A stretch of DNA of 64,000 nt from Candidatus Phosphoribacter baldrii (GTDB taxonomy: Bacteria > Actinomycetota > Actinomycetes > Actinomycetales > Dermatophilaceae): NCBI GenBank assembly GCA_016704565.1, contig JADIZV010000002.1, forward strand, positions 186,001 to 250,000. Reading direction: 5' to 3'. The position numbers were made by a program, and so were the translations under genes. Below, in pieces: positions 1 through 9,222 of the stretch. Below the pieces are notes generated by a model. It was not told the DNA's origin. It made no database searches and worked only from the letters and a program-made list of their open reading frames with translations. Position 1 is the first letter of the stretch. Every line of letters starts with the position of its first letter.

Positions 1-920
1 CGTTCGAGGAGATCGACCGGCTCGCCGCGATCGCCGCCCGACTGGGCCGCAGCGCACCGGTCTTGGTCCGGGTGACCGTCGGCGTCGAGGCGCACACCCA
101 CGAGTTCATCGCGACCGCGCACGAGGACCAGAAGTTCGGCTTCTCATTGGCCACCGGCGATGCGGCCGAGGCGGTCCGGCGAATCCTCGCCCACGCCCCC
201 CACCTGCGGCTGCTCGGCCTGCACAGCCACATCGGCTCGCAGATCTTCGACACCTCCGGCTATGAGGTGTCGGCCCGGCGGATCCTGCGCCTGCACGCCC
301 AGGTCGCCCGCGAGCACGGGATCGAGCTGCCCGAGCTCGACCTCGGCGGCGGCTTCGGCATCGCCTACACGAGCGAGCACGACCCGTTGCCGCCCAAGTC
401 CCTGGCCGCCGAGATGGCCGAGATCGTCGACCGGGAGTGCCGGGCCAACGGCGTTGCCGTGCCGCGGATCTCGATCGAGCCCGGCCGCGCGATCGCCGGC
501 CCCAGCACCTTCACCCTCTATGAGGTCGGCACGGTCAAGCAGGTCCGGCTCGACGGCGGCGCCAACCGCAGGTATGTCTCCGTCGACGGGGGGATGAGCG
601 ACAACGTCCGAACCGCGCTCTATGACGCCGACTTCTCCGCCACCCTGGCCGGCCGTGCGTCCAGCGCTGCCCCCGTGCTCACCCGCGTCGTCGGCAAGCA
701 CTGCGAGAGTGGCGACATCGTCGTCAAGGACGAGTTTCTCCCGGCCGACATCGTCGCCGGTGACCTCATCGCCGTGCCCGGGACGGGCGCCTACTGTCGG
801 GCGTTGTCCAGCCAGTACAACCACACCCCCCGGCCCCCGGTCGTCGCGGTTCGCGACGGCCAGGCGCGGGTCATCGTCCGGCGCGAGACCGTCGATGACC
901 TGCTGGCATTGGACGTGTGA
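1..920 (+). CDS. lysA: Diaminopimelate decarboxylase, 5' end outside window
   Basis: Last step of lysine synthesis: PLP-dependent decarboxylation of meso-diaminopimelate. The reading frame is open from the first full codon (base 3), so only the C-terminal ~305 residues are present; the PLP-binding lysine motif lies upstream of the window. Visible family motifs are HSHIGSQI, the glycine-rich GGGFGIAY, EPGRAI (phosphate/PLP contact), DGGMSDN and CESGD, which carries the active-site cysteine donated across the dimer. It runs straight into hom, as in the lysA-thrA-thrC-thrB-rho block of mycobacteria, so threonine and lysine synthesis are probably co-transcribed. Identity is secure; the start cannot be judged. 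Confidence 0.96.
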   Translation, partial: FEEIDRLAAIAARLGRSAPVLVRVTVGVEAHTHEFIATAHEDQKFGFSLATGDAAEAVRRILAHAPHLRLLGLHSHIGSQIFDTSGYEVSARRILRLHAQVAREHGIELPELDLGGGFGIAYTSEHDPLPPKSLAAEMAEIVDRECRANGVAVPRISIEPGRAIAGPSTFTLYEVGTVKQVRLDGGANRRYVSVDGGMSDNVRTALYDADFSATLAGRASSAAPVLTRVVGKHCESGDIVVKDEFLPADIVAGDLIAVPGTGAYCRALSSQYNHTPRPPVVAVRDGQARVIVRRETVDDLLALDV

Positions 921-964
921 CCGATGCGGGATCATGGTGTCTTGTGGTGAGTGAACGTCATGAC

Positions 965-2302
965 ATGCAGGGGGGCCCGGTGAGGGTCGCCCTCATCGGC
1001 GCTGGGGTCGTCGGCTCGTCGGTGGCCCAACTGCTCATCGAACACTCCGACGACCTCGCGGCCCGGGTCGGGCGCCCGCTTGAGCTCGTCGGCATCGGGG
1101 TGCGTCGCGCCGGTCGCGCCCGCTCCGTGCCAGGCGTCGACCCGGCGTTGTTCACCACCGACGCCACCGAGTTGGTCACCCGCGCCGACATCGTCATCGA
1201 GGTCGTCGGCGGCATCGAGCCAGCCCGCAGCCTGATCCTGCGTGCGATGGAGCACGGCGCCTCCGTGGTCACGGCCAACAAGGCGCTGCTCGCCGAGGAC
1301 GGACCCACCCTGTATGCCGCAGCCGCCCGGCACGGCGTCGACCTCTACTTCGAGGCGGCGGTCGCGGGCGGCATACCTCTGCTGCGGCCGCTGCGGGAGA
1401 GCCTCGCGGGCGACTCCGTGCGCAAGGTGATGGGGATCGTCAACGGGACGACCAACTATGTCCTGGACAAGATGGACACGACCGGGCAGGGCTTCGCCGA
1501 CGCGGTGAGCCAGGCGCAGGCGCTCGGCTATGCCGAGGCCGACCCGACCGCCGATGTCGAGGGGTTCGATGCCGCGGCCAAGGCGGCGATCCTCGCCAGC
1601 CTCGCCTTCCACACCCGGGTCGCCAGCAAGGACGTGCACCGCGAGGGCATCACCGAGGTCACCGCGGCTGACATCCAGGCCGCCAAGGAGATGGACTGCG
1701 TTGTCAAGCTGCTCGCGATCTGCGAGCGCACCGACGACGAGAATGGCTCTCCCGCAGGGATTTCCGTGCGGGTTCACCCGGCGATGATCCCGCGGCGTCA
1801 CCCGCTGGCCGGGGTCCGCGAGGCATTCAACGCGGTCTTCGTCGAGGCCCAGGCCGCCGGCCAGTTGATGTTCTACGGGCGCGGGGCGGGCGGCGAACCC
1901 ACGGCCAGCGCAGTCCTCGGTGACGTCGTCGCCGTGGCGCGGCACCGGGTCCTGGGCGGGCGCGGACCGGGGGAGAGCGCCTATGCCGACCTTCCGCTGC
2001 TCGGGATGGGGCAGGCGATGACGCGCTACCACATCAGCCTCGACGTCGCCGATCGGCCAGGCGTGCTCGCCCAGGTGGCGACCGCTTTCGCCGAGCACCA
2101 TGTGTCGATCGAGACGGTCCGCCAACAGCAGGTGCCCGCCAGTGGCGATGCCTCCGATGGTTCGGCCGCAGCGGCCCGGGCCAACCTCGTCGTTGTCACC
2201 CACGCCGCGCCCGACGCGGCGCTGTCGGCGACCGTCGACGCCCTTGCTGCCCTCCCCGTCGTGCGCGGGGTCAATTCCGTCATGCGTGTGGAAGGTGTCT
2301 GA
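965..2302 (+). CDS. hom: Homoserine dehydrogenase with ACT domain
   Basis: NAD(P)-dependent reduction of aspartate semialdehyde to homoserine, the branch point to threonine and methionine. An N-terminal Rossmann fold (VALIGAGVVGSS) is followed by VVGGIEPA, TANKALLAEDG, NGTTNYVLDKM and GYAEADPTADVEG, then a C-terminal ACT domain (YHISLDVADRPGVLAQ) that usually senses threonine. The ACT domain has a short Gly/Ser/Ala insert (ASGDASDGSAAAA). I take ATG 965; GTG 944 and GTG 980 (behind a G-rich stretch) are in-frame alternatives. About 445 residues, normal for the actinobacterial form. thrC follows after one base, which implies coupling. Confidence 0.95.
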   Translation: MQGGPVRVALIGAGVVGSSVAQLLIEHSDDLAARVGRPLELVGIGVRRAGRARSVPGVDPALFTTDATELVTRADIVIEVVGGIEPARSLILRAMEHGASVVTANKALLAEDGPTLYAAAARHGVDLYFEAAVAGGIPLLRPLRESLAGDSVRKVMGIVNGTTNYVLDKMDTTGQGFADAVSQAQALGYAEADPTADVEGFDAAAKAAILASLAFHTRVASKDVHREGITEVTAADIQAAKEMDCVVKLLAICERTDDENGSPAGISVRVHPAMIPRRHPLAGVREAFNAVFVEAQAAGQLMFYGRGAGGEPTASAVLGDVVAVARHRVLGGRGPGESAYADLPLLGMGQAMTRYHISLDVADRPGVLAQVATAFAEHHVSIETVRQQQVPASGDASDGSAAAARANLVVVTHAAPDAALSATVDALAALPVVRGVNSVMRVEGV

Positions 2303-2303
2303 C

Positions 2304-3410
2304 ATGGCCCACCAGTGGCGCGGGGTCATCCGCGAGTATGCCGACCGGTTGCCGATGCTCGCCGGGGCCCCGACCGTCACCCTCCTGGAGGGCGGCACCC
2401 CGCTCATCCCCGCGGCATACCTCTCGGAGCGGGTGGGCGCGCAGGTGTGGCTCAAGTTCGAGGGGCTCAACCCGACCGGGTCGTTCAAGGACCGCGGGAT
2501 GACGACGGCGATCTCGGTGGCAGCCGCGCGCGGGGCCAAGGTGGTCATCTGCGCGTCGACCGGCAACACGAGCGCGAGCGCGGCGGCATACGCGACCAAG
2601 GCGGGCATGGCCTGCGCGGTGTTGGTGCCCGACGGCAAGATCGCCATGGGCAAGCTCAGCCAGGCGGTGGCCCACGGCGCGACCCTCCTGCAGGTCGAGG
2701 GCAACTTCGACGACTGCCTCACCGTCGCGCGCAAGCTGGCCGAGGCCTATCCCGTCGAGCTGGTCAACTCGGTCAACCCGGCCCGAATCGAGGGTCAGAA
2801 GACCGCGGCGTTCGAAATCGTGGACGCCCTCGGTGACGCCCCCGACATCCACTGCCTGCCGGTCGGCAACGCGGGCAACATCACCGCCTATTGGCAGGGT
2901 TACCGCGAGTATGCCGCAGGCACGCCGGGAGCGGTCGGCGACGCCGGGACGGGTGGTCCGGCCACCCACCTGCCCCAGATGTGGGGCTTCCAGGCCGCCG
3001 GAGCGGCGCCGATCGTCCTCGGGCACCCGGTCGACGCGCCGGAGACGATCGCGACCGCGATCCGGATCGGCAACCCGGCCTCGTGGGCCCAGGCTGTGGC
3101 CGCGCGCGACGACTCGGGCGGGCGGATCGACGCGGTGACCGACGAGCAGATCCTCCAGGCCCACCGGATCCTCTCGGGCAAAGAAGGGGTCTTCGTCGAG
3201 CCCGGGTCTGCGGCTTCGGTCGCCGGGCTGCTCGCGTGCTCGGAGGCCGGCGACGTGCCGGCCGGGGCGCGGATCGTCTGCACGGTGACGGGGCATGGGC
3301 TCAAGGACCCGCAGTGGGCGCTCAAGCGCGCCGACGGCAGCGAGGTCACCCCGACCCGGATCAGCGCCGAGGCGTATGCCGCCGCCGTCGCCCTTGGCCT
3401 GGAGCGCTGA
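2304..3410 (+). CDS. thrC: Threonine synthase
   Basis: PLP enzyme converting O-phosphohomoserine to threonine. The 368-residue protein shows LLEGGTPLIPA, the PLP-lysine motif GSFKDRGMT, ASTGNTSASAAAYA and the PLP-phosphate loop LPVGNAGNITAYW. Its compact length fits the short actinobacterial class. ATG 2304 lies one base after the hom stop, with GGAAGG about eight bases upstream. An insert near GAVGDAGTGGPATHLP is Gly-rich. Part of the hom-thrC-thrB unit. Confidence 0.96.
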   Translation: MAHQWRGVIREYADRLPMLAGAPTVTLLEGGTPLIPAAYLSERVGAQVWLKFEGLNPTGSFKDRGMTTAISVAAARGAKVVICASTGNTSASAAAYATKAGMACAVLVPDGKIAMGKLSQAVAHGATLLQVEGNFDDCLTVARKLAEAYPVELVNSVNPARIEGQKTAAFEIVDALGDAPDIHCLPVGNAGNITAYWQGYREYAAGTPGAVGDAGTGGPATHLPQMWGFQAAGAAPIVLGHPVDAPETIATAIRIGNPASWAQAVAARDDSGGRIDAVTDEQILQAHRILSGKEGVFVEPGSAASVAGLLACSEAGDVPAGARIVCTVTGHGLKDPQWALKRADGSEVTPTRISAEAYAAAVALGLER

Positions 3411-3418
3411 CCCTCCCG

Positions 3419-4462
3419 ATGCGTGAGGTCCCTGTCGGCACCGCGATCCGGGTCCGCACCCCGGCGAGCAGTGCCAACCTCGGGCCCGGCTTCGACTCGA
3501 TCGGGCTTGCGCTCGGGGTGTGGGACGAGCTCTCGGTGACGGTCGTGGCCGAGCCCGGACTGCGGATCGAGGTCAGTGGTTCCGGCGCCGACGGGGTGCC
3601 GCGCGACGAGTCCCATCTGGTCTATCGGTCGATGGCCCGGGGGTTGCGCGAGCTCGGGGTGTCGGTGCCGGCGGGGCTGGTGCTGGAGGCGACAAACGCG
3701 GTGCCGCACGGTCGGGGGATGGGGTCCTCGGCGACGGCGATCGTGTCGGGTGTGGCTGCGGCCCAAGGACTTTCGGTCTGTGCGCAAGCCGCGGGCGACG
3801 GTCTGGCCGGGGTGCCCGGCGAGGTGCTGGACATCGATCTCGATGCCGTCAACTCGTTGGCCAGCGAGCTCGAGGGCCACCCCGACAACGCCTCGGCAAC
3901 GGTCTACGGCGGGATGACCCTGTCCTGGTCGGAGTTGGATGACCTGACGTCGGTATCGGTGGGATCGACGGGTCCGGTGTCACCGCGCGGCGCTGGCGAG
4001 GTGGGACAGGCGGGGGAGGTGGGCGGACGGCAGACGGTCACCGTGCGACTGCCCCTGCACCCGGACCTCACCGCCGTTGTCTTCGTCCCGGAGGCGACCC
4101 TGGCCACCCACACGGCCCGCGCGTTGCTGCCCGAGCGGGTGCTGCTGCGCGACGCGGCCCGCAACTCCGCGCGCGCCGCGCTGCTCGTCGAGGCGGCGAC
4201 GCGCAGTCCCGGATTGTTGGTCCCCGCGACCCGCGACTGGCTGCACCAAGAGGCCCGGCGGCCCTCGTATGCCGCGTCGATGGATCTCGTCGACCGGCTG
4301 CGGGCGCAGGGTCACGCGGCGATGATTTCCGGGGCGGGGCCGAGCGTGCTCGTGCTGACGACGACTGAGCGAGTCGCAGGCGTCCGGTCCGGGGCCGATG
4401 CGGTGTGGCGACGGTTGGTCCCGGGCATCCCGGAGCGGGGAGTCACCGTCCGACGGCGTTGA
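3419..4462 (+). CDS. thrB: Homoserine kinase
   Basis: GHMP-family kinase phosphorylating homoserine. The N-terminal RTPASSANLGPGFDSIGLAL, the ATP loop PHGRGMGSSATAIVSG, GHPDNASATVYGG and the C-terminal ISGAGPSVLVL are all typical. About 347 residues, longer than most, because of a Gly/Glu-rich insert (STGPVSPRGAGEVGQAGEVG) around residue 185. ATG 3419 sits eight bases after the thrC stop, and the ribosome-binding site is weak, suggesting translational coupling. Confidence 0.95.
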   Translation: MREVPVGTAIRVRTPASSANLGPGFDSIGLALGVWDELSVTVVAEPGLRIEVSGSGADGVPRDESHLVYRSMARGLRELGVSVPAGLVLEATNAVPHGRGMGSSATAIVSGVAAAQGLSVCAQAAGDGLAGVPGEVLDIDLDAVNSLASELEGHPDNASATVYGGMTLSWSELDDLTSVSVGSTGPVSPRGAGEVGQAGEVGGRQTVTVRLPLHPDLTAVVFVPEATLATHTARALLPERVLLRDAARNSARAALLVEAATRSPGLLVPATRDWLHQEARRPSYAASMDLVDRLRAQGHAAMISGAGPSVLVLTTTERVAGVRSGADAVWRRLVPGIPERGVTVRRR

Positions 4463-4731
4463 GGGGTGCGACCCCCGCCGATCGACGCGCCATCGACGTT
4501 TGATGGGCCAGGCGGGCAAGGGCACGGCGGAGGTGTTACATTGAGCGTGCACCGCACCGGAGGGCCGTTGGGCCCCTGACGGCGCGGCGGCACCACCCCC
4601 ACGCGACAGGCAATCTCCGCCTCGGTCCGCGTTGTGCGCGTCCACCGTGGGGTCCACTCACCGGTCAGTCGTTGCTGACCGCAGCACCCGGCACCCTGAG
4701 GGTTGCCGACGAACGAGGGGAAGGATCCTTC
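4463..4731 (+). promoter_or_regulatory. rho leader and promoter region
   Basis: A gene-free 269-base stretch between thrB and rho. TACATT at 4537-4542 is a plausible -10 element with no clear -35. Downstream, GCCGT...ACGGC around 4565-4583 could form a small hairpin. A purine-rich ribosome-binding site (GGGGAAGGA) lies at 4717-4725. Long rho leaders are often used for autoregulation; that role here is inference. Confidence 0.35.
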
Positions 4732-6948
4732 GTGACAGACACCATCGAGGCCGCGGCGGCTGGTAAGCCGGCCAAGGGCGGTCTCACCGGTCTCAAACTG
4801 GCCGAGCTCAAGGACGTTGCCTCCGGGCTCGGCATCACCGGGACCGCCAAGATGCGCAAGGACGACCTGGTGGCCGCCATTTCGGCGCGCCGTAGCGGGG
4901 GCTCGGCGTCGACCTCGGGGCGTGCCGGCCGTTCCGGGGGGTCCGCGCGGGCTGAGGCTCCCGCCGCTTCGACTCCGACGTCGGACTCCTCGTCCCACGT
5001 CGCCGGGTCCACCGCAGGATCGGGTTCCGGTGCAGAGTCTGGCGTCCAGCAGTCCGCCTCCGCGGATTCCGCCTCCGGTGGGGCGTCGGGTCGCGCACGA
5101 GCGGGTTCGCGGCGGGTGCGCGCGGCCGCTGGATCCCCCCAAGGCAACCCGGCGACGGAGGACGGTTCTGCGTCGGTTGCTGCCGATGCTCGGGACGCTC
5201 GCACTGACCGGTCCGATCGAGGCGACCGGGGCGACCGGTCAGATCGGGGTGACCGGGGCGACCGGGGTGACCGCGCTGCGAGCGACCGGGGTCAGGCCGG
5301 CGAGGGCCGCGACGAGGCGTCGGCTTCTTTCGGGGATTCGGGTGCCTCCGGTGCTGGGGACGACGGCCAGCGGGGCTCCCGGGATCGCGCTGAGCGCTAC
5401 GCACGTCGGGACGGCCAGTCGAACGACCGCCAGGGCCAGCAGGGCCAGCAAGATCGTCAGGGCCAGCAGGGCCAGCAGGATCGTCAGGGCCAGCAGGGTC
5501 AGGGCGAACGTCAGGGCCAGCAGGGTGATCGTCAGGGCCAGCAGGGTCAGGGCCAGTACCGTGACCGCCAGCAGGGCAACCAGGGCGCCGCCCAGGGAAA
5601 CCAAGGCGGCGGCCAGCAGGGCCAATCCCGCTATGACGACGACTACGACAGCCGAACCGGACGCCGTCGCAACCGTCAGCGCAGCCGGGATCGCAAGCGG
5701 GGCCGCGGCACGATGGGTATGCCGATGGGCGCGGGCGGCCAGGACCTCAACGAGGCGGACGTCCAGATCGCCGATGACGATGTGATCGTGCCGGTGGCCG
5801 GCATACTCGATGTGTTGGACAACTACGCGTTCGTCCGCACCTCTGGCTACCTCCCCGGCCCCGGGGACGTCTACGTCCCGCTCGGCCTGGTTCGTCGACA
5901 CGGTCTGCGTAAGGGTGACGCCGTCACCGGCGCCGTCAAGGCGCTGCGCGAAGGGGAGATCCCCGTCGGTCAGGCCGGCAACCGGGCCAAGTTCAACCCG
6001 TTGGTCCGCCTCGACACCGTCAACGGGATGACCCCGGAGCAGGCCAAGACACGGGTGGAGTTCGCCAAGTTGACCCCCCTCTACCCGCAGGACCGTCTGC
6101 GGTTGGAGACGGCGTCGAACATCATCACGACGCGGGTCGTCGACCTCGTCTCGCCGATCGGCAAGGGCCAGCGCGGTCTCATCGTCAGCCCGCCCAAAGC
6201 CGGCAAGACGTTGATCCTGCAGGCCATCGCCAATGCGATCACGACCAACAACCCCGAGGTCCACCTCATGGTCGTGCTCGTCGACGAGCGCCCCGAGGAA
6301 GTCACCGACATGCAGCGGACGGTCCGGGGCGAGGTCATTGCCTCGACCTTCGACCGCCCAGCCGACGACCACACGACGGTCGCCGAGCTGGCGATCGAGC
6401 GCGCCAAGCGGCTTGTCGAGCTCGGACACGACGTGGTCATCCTCTTGGACGGCATCACTCGATTGGGCCGCGCCTACAACCTGGCCGCTCCCGCAAGCGG
6501 GCGCATCCTCTCCGGTGGTGTCGACTCGGCTGCGCTCTACCCGCCCAAGAAGTTCTTCGGCGCCGCGCGCAACATCGAGGATGGCGGATCGCTCACCATC
6601 CTCGCGACCGCCTTGGTTGAGACCGGGTCCAAGATGGACGAGGTGATCTTCGAGGAGTTCAAGGGCACCGGCAACTGGGAGCTCAAGCTCTCGCGCCAGC
6701 TGGCCAACCGCCGGATCTTCCCCGCGGTCGACGTCAACGCCTCCGGGACCCGGCGTGAGGACATCCTCATGTCGACGGAGGAGCTGCGGATCATGTGGAA
6801 GCTGCGTCGGGTGCTCTCGGCCCTCGATGAGACCCAAGGGATCGAGTTGCTGCTCGATCGGCTCAAGAAGACCAAGAGCAACCTCGAGTTCCTCGTCCAG
6901 GTCCAGCGCACCTCGTCGATCAAGCTGGACGGCGAAGACGAAAACTGA
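4732..6948 (+). CDS. rho: Transcription termination factor Rho with large disordered insert
   Basis: Hexameric RNA-dependent ATPase that terminates transcription. Order: SAP-like Rho-N segment (LKLAELKDVASGLGITG), then about 260 residues of low complexity, then the RNA-binding and ATPase core. The insert holds Ser/Gly/Ala tracts, DRGDRGDR repeats (residues ~158-186) and a Gln/Gly-rich array (QGQQGQQDRQ units, ~234-303). It is followed by a basic stretch (RRNRQRSRDRKRGRG). The core shows PPKAGKT (Walker A, ~485), VVILLDGITRLGRAYN and RRIFPAVDVNASGTRR. GTG 4732 is preferred because of GGGGAAGGA seven bases upstream. Inserts here are known in high-GC Gram-positives and are thought to help bind structured RNA. 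Confidence 0.95.
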   Translation: MTDTIEAAAAGKPAKGGLTGLKLAELKDVASGLGITGTAKMRKDDLVAAISARRSGGSASTSGRAGRSGGSARAEAPAASTPTSDSSSHVAGSTAGSGSGAESGVQQSASADSASGGASGRARAGSRRVRAAAGSPQGNPATEDGSASVAADARDARTDRSDRGDRGDRSDRGDRGDRGDRAASDRGQAGEGRDEASASFGDSGASGAGDDGQRGSRDRAERYARRDGQSNDRQGQQGQQDRQGQQGQQDRQGQQGQGERQGQQGDRQGQQGQGQYRDRQQGNQGAAQGNQGGGQQGQSRYDDDYDSRTGRRRNRQRSRDRKRGRGTMGMPMGAGGQDLNEADVQIADDDVIVPVAGILDVLDNYAFVRTSGYLPGPGDVYVPLGLVRRHGLRKGDAVTGAVKALREGEIPVGQAGNRAKFNPLVRLDTVNGMTPEQAKTRVEFAKLTPLYPQDRLRLETASNIITTRVVDLVSPIGKGQRGLIVSPPKAGKTLILQAIANAITTNNPEVHLMVVLVDERPEEVTDMQRTVRGEVIASTFDRPADDHTTVAELAIERAKRLVELGHDVVILLDGITRLGRAYNLAAPASGRILSGGVDSAALYPPKKFFGAARNIEDGGSLTILATALVETGSKMDEVIFEEFKGTGNWELKLSRQLANRRIFPAVDVNASGTRREDILMSTEELRIMWKLRRVLSALDETQGIELLLDRLKKTKSNLEFLVQVQRTSSIKLDGEDEN
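5427..5557 (+). repeat. Tandem repeat encoding the Gln/Gly array in Rho
   Basis: Degenerate direct repeats built on CAGGGCCAGCAGGGCCAGCA, in phase with the rho frame and giving RQGQQGQQD-type units. Repeat number probably varies between strains by slippage; copies stay in frame because units are multiples of three. Confidence 0.8.
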
Positions 6949-6964
6949 CCCGGCGGGCTAACTC

Positions 6965-7031
6965 CCCGCCGAGATTGACGTTGCGACCGCGGGTTGCGGC
7001 GTGTCCTGCGCCCAACGTCAATCTCGGCGGG
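6965..7031. terminator. 19-bp perfect inverted repeat between rho and a convergent lipase gene
   Basis: Arms at 6965-6983 and 7013-7031 (CCCGCCGAGATTGACGTTG and its complement) with a 29-base loop. A second small hairpin (GGCGGG 6953-6958 / CCCGCC 6965-6970) competes for the left arm. It sits between the 3' ends of two convergent genes, so a two-way terminator is likely, although no T-run follows. The unusual length could also mark a mobile palindromic repeat. Confidence 0.55.
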
Positions 7032-7057
7032 CGCAGGTCGTCGGGTGGGGGTCGGGG

Positions 7058-8221
7058 TCACGCCGACTCCGGGTCGAGCCAGGCCCGCAGTTGGGCGTAG
7101 ACGGCCGGGTGGTTGAGCAGGTCGAGGTGATGCATCCCCGCCACCAACACCGTGTGCTCCGACGGGTCAGCCGGCACCGGAACCAGGCCGTCACCGACCC
7201 GGGGCACCGCAGGATGCCAGGAGTCGGGAGTGAGAGTCGCGAGCACGGCATACTCCTGCACCCAGGGCGGCAGCGGCGGATGGGCGACGGGATGACGCAG
7301 GTCGCGGATGCCGTCGCTGCGCATGCCGACCAAACCTCCGAACCATCGACCGTAGCCGCTGGCTTCGGCGACCTCCTCAGCGAGCACTGCGAACCGCTCC
7401 AGCGGCGCGCCCTCCCGCGGGCTGCCGATGGTGACGACCGCCCGCACGACGCGCGTCCACGCGGGATCCCCGTGCCCTAGCGCGTGCAGCGCGACCAGCC
7501 CGCCCATCGAGTGTCCGACGACGACGAGCTCGCCGACGCCCCCAGGAAATCCGCGCACGAGGTCGCCCAGCAAGGTGCCGAGAGCCTCGGCGTTCGCCGC
7601 GATCGGCTCGCCGCTGTTGTAGCGCACCTGCACCGGCCGCCAGTCGGTCTCCTGCTCCAACAGCGACGCGTAGCTCGTCCCCGCCTGCCCCCACCGCTGC
7701 CGCGATCGGAACCGCCACGAGTGTTCGGTCTCCACCAGCCCGTGGAGGAAAACCACCACCCGCGCCGGACCCGTCTTGGCCGCGTCGCCCGTCCCGTATG
7801 CCGCCGCCAACCCGTCCGGGGTCGGTGCCACGTCCCGCCCGTCCACCCGCAGGCTCATTCGGAAGGCCAGCGACGAGCCGTCCTCGGCGAGTCGGTGCCC
7901 GGTGACCCCGTTGACGATGCCGAGGGCGGACTGGGCGCGCACACCGGCGAGCGCGCTCTCGCCGTCGCGGACGGCATACGGGGACAGGGCGGCAGCCAAC
8001 CACCCGGCGGCGCCGAGCCCGTGTCGCACCCAGAAGAAGGTATGCCGTGCTGCCAGGTCGTGGAGGACGTGCACGGGTCGTGAGGCGCCGCCGGTCAGCA
8101 CCCCAACCGCCCGATAGACCCGTTCGGTCACTCCGTGGTGGGTGTGCTCGACCAGCCCGGCGACCCCGGTGGCGGCTCGCCCGCCTAGCCTGGCGAGGTC
8201 GCGGGCCTCGTCGGGTGTCAT
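7058..8221 (-). CDS. Alpha/beta-hydrolase (lipase/esterase-like)
   Basis: A 387-residue hydrolase. Residues ~1-150 are an uncharacterised helical N-terminal part (LARLGGRAATGVAGLVEHTHHGV). The alpha/beta-hydrolase fold follows, with VVVFLHGLVETEHSW (oxyanion region), the nucleophile elbow VVGHSMGGLVALHALG and a late histidine in AGMHHLDLLNHP. Substrate unknown; the layout resembles PGAP1/DUF676-type lipases. TACAGT on the minus strand (plus 8251-8256) may be its -10. Convergent to rho. Confidence 0.75.
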   Translation of the reverse strand: MTPDEARDLARLGGRAATGVAGLVEHTHHGVTERVYRAVGVLTGGASRPVHVLHDLAARHTFFWVRHGLGAAGWLAAALSPYAVRDGESALAGVRAQSALGIVNGVTGHRLAEDGSSLAFRMSLRVDGRDVAPTPDGLAAAYGTGDAAKTGPARVVVFLHGLVETEHSWRFRSRQRWGQAGTSYASLLEQETDWRPVQVRYNSGEPIAANAEALGTLLGDLVRGFPGGVGELVVVGHSMGGLVALHALGHGDPAWTRVVRAVVTIGSPREGAPLERFAVLAEEVAEASGYGRWFGGLVGMRSDGIRDLRHPVAHPPLPPWVQEYAVLATLTPDSWHPAVPRVGDGLVPVPADPSEHTVLVAGMHHLDLLNHPAVYAQLRAWLDPESA

Positions 8222-8309
8222 GGCCGGCCGGCTCGGCGCTGCATCTCTCCACTGTACCTACGGTGGCGTAACTTAGGGACCGACGTGACCCATCCCTCCA
8301 CGCGAAGGC

Positions 8310-8960
8310 TCACTCGTCGAGGGGGCCCTCCGCCATGGCTCGAGGGCTGGCTGCCCGCCAGCGGAACCGCAGTGACGCGATCCGGATCGCGGAGACTGCT
8401 GCGGCGACGGCCAACAGGGCAGCGATGGAGTGCGCGCCGGCGATCCAGAGTGCGGCGGTGACGCCGCCACCGGCCAGCGCGGGGATGACGTAGAGCCGCG
8501 ACCCATGGCGGAAGACTGAGGGGATCTCGCCGGCCAGCACATCGCGAAGCACCCCGCCACCCACCCCGGTCAGCATGCCGACGACGGCGGCGGCATACGG
8601 GTTGAGCCCGAAGCCGAGCGCCTTGACGGTCCCTTCGACGCAGAACAGTCCCAGCCCGAGGGCGTCGAGCACGAGCATCGGTCGCCGCGGCAGCCGCCAG
8701 CGTGCGTGCGACCAGAACACGACCAGCGATCCGCCGAAGGCGACGGGTACGAGCGTCCAGTCGGTCAGGGCGGCGGGCGGAACTGCGCCGATGAGCACGT
8801 CCCGCAGGATCCCTCCGCCGACCGCCGTGACGATGCCAAGTGAACAGATCCCCACGACGTCCATCCGCTTGCCGACCGCCTGCAGCGCGCCGGACATCGC
8901 GAACGCGATCACCCCGGCCAACACGAACAGGTCGTGGGCGAGGTCGATCCATCGGGTCAC
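8310..8960 (-). CDS. TRIC-family (UPF0126) membrane channel protein
   Basis: About 216 residues with seven predicted membrane helices in two similar halves. Each half has the TRIC/UPF0126 glycine-rich signature (GIVTAVGGGILRDVL and GMLTGVGGGVLRDVLAG). The family forms trimeric cation channels. GTG 8960 is chosen because homology starts at TRWIDLAHDLFVLAG; the frame stays open upstream but reads as low-complexity sequence. TAGCGT (minus strand, plus 8969-8974) eight bases before the start suggests a near-leaderless transcript. Confidence 0.85.
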   Translation of the reverse strand: MTRWIDLAHDLFVLAGVIAFAMSGALQAVGKRMDVVGICSLGIVTAVGGGILRDVLIGAVPPAALTDWTLVPVAFGGSLVVFWSHARWRLPRRPMLVLDALGLGLFCVEGTVKALGFGLNPYAAAVVGMLTGVGGGVLRDVLAGEIPSVFRHGSRLYVIPALAGGGVTAALWIAGAHSIAALLAVAAAVSAIRIASLRFRWRAASPRAMAEGPLDE

Positions 8961-9222
8961 AGCCGCCCACGCTAGTCCCAGGCCGGCAGGCTCCGACCCG
9001 CGCGTCCCGCGCGTCCGTCCCCGCGCGTCCCGCGCATCCATCCCCGGACACCCATCCCTGGACGGTCGGCCGGCCAAGGGAATGCCCCAGATCCCTCGGC
9101 CGTTAGGTCCCCTGCCCGGGGTCTGGCACACTTGACCCTCGGCCCGGTTCACGGCACTGGCAGCAGACCGCTGCAGACAGCACCCCCAGCCGACCCGGCG
9201 CCGCCACGACAAGGAGAGCACC
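8961..9222. other. Divergent intergenic region with short direct repeats
   Basis: 262 bases between the TRIC gene (minus) and rpmE (plus). Around 8999-9052 there are repeated CGCGTCCCGCGC / GTCC blocks. An rpmE ribosome-binding site (AAGGAGAG) precedes 9223. Nothing else recognisable. Confidence 0.4.

Noticed and set aside
932..2734. 600-residue open frame on the minus strand opposite hom and thrC
   Set aside because: Antisense shadow of two clear genes; composition is the usual GC-rich reverse-frame product and no motif is present.
5427..5557. Regular repeats reminiscent of a CRISPR array
   Set aside because: Units are contiguous, in frame with rho and without unique spacers; no cas genes.
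5239..6837. 532-residue minus-strand frame opposite rho
   Set aside because: Leu/Ala/Thr-rich stretch is only the complement of the Gln/Gly repeats in rho.
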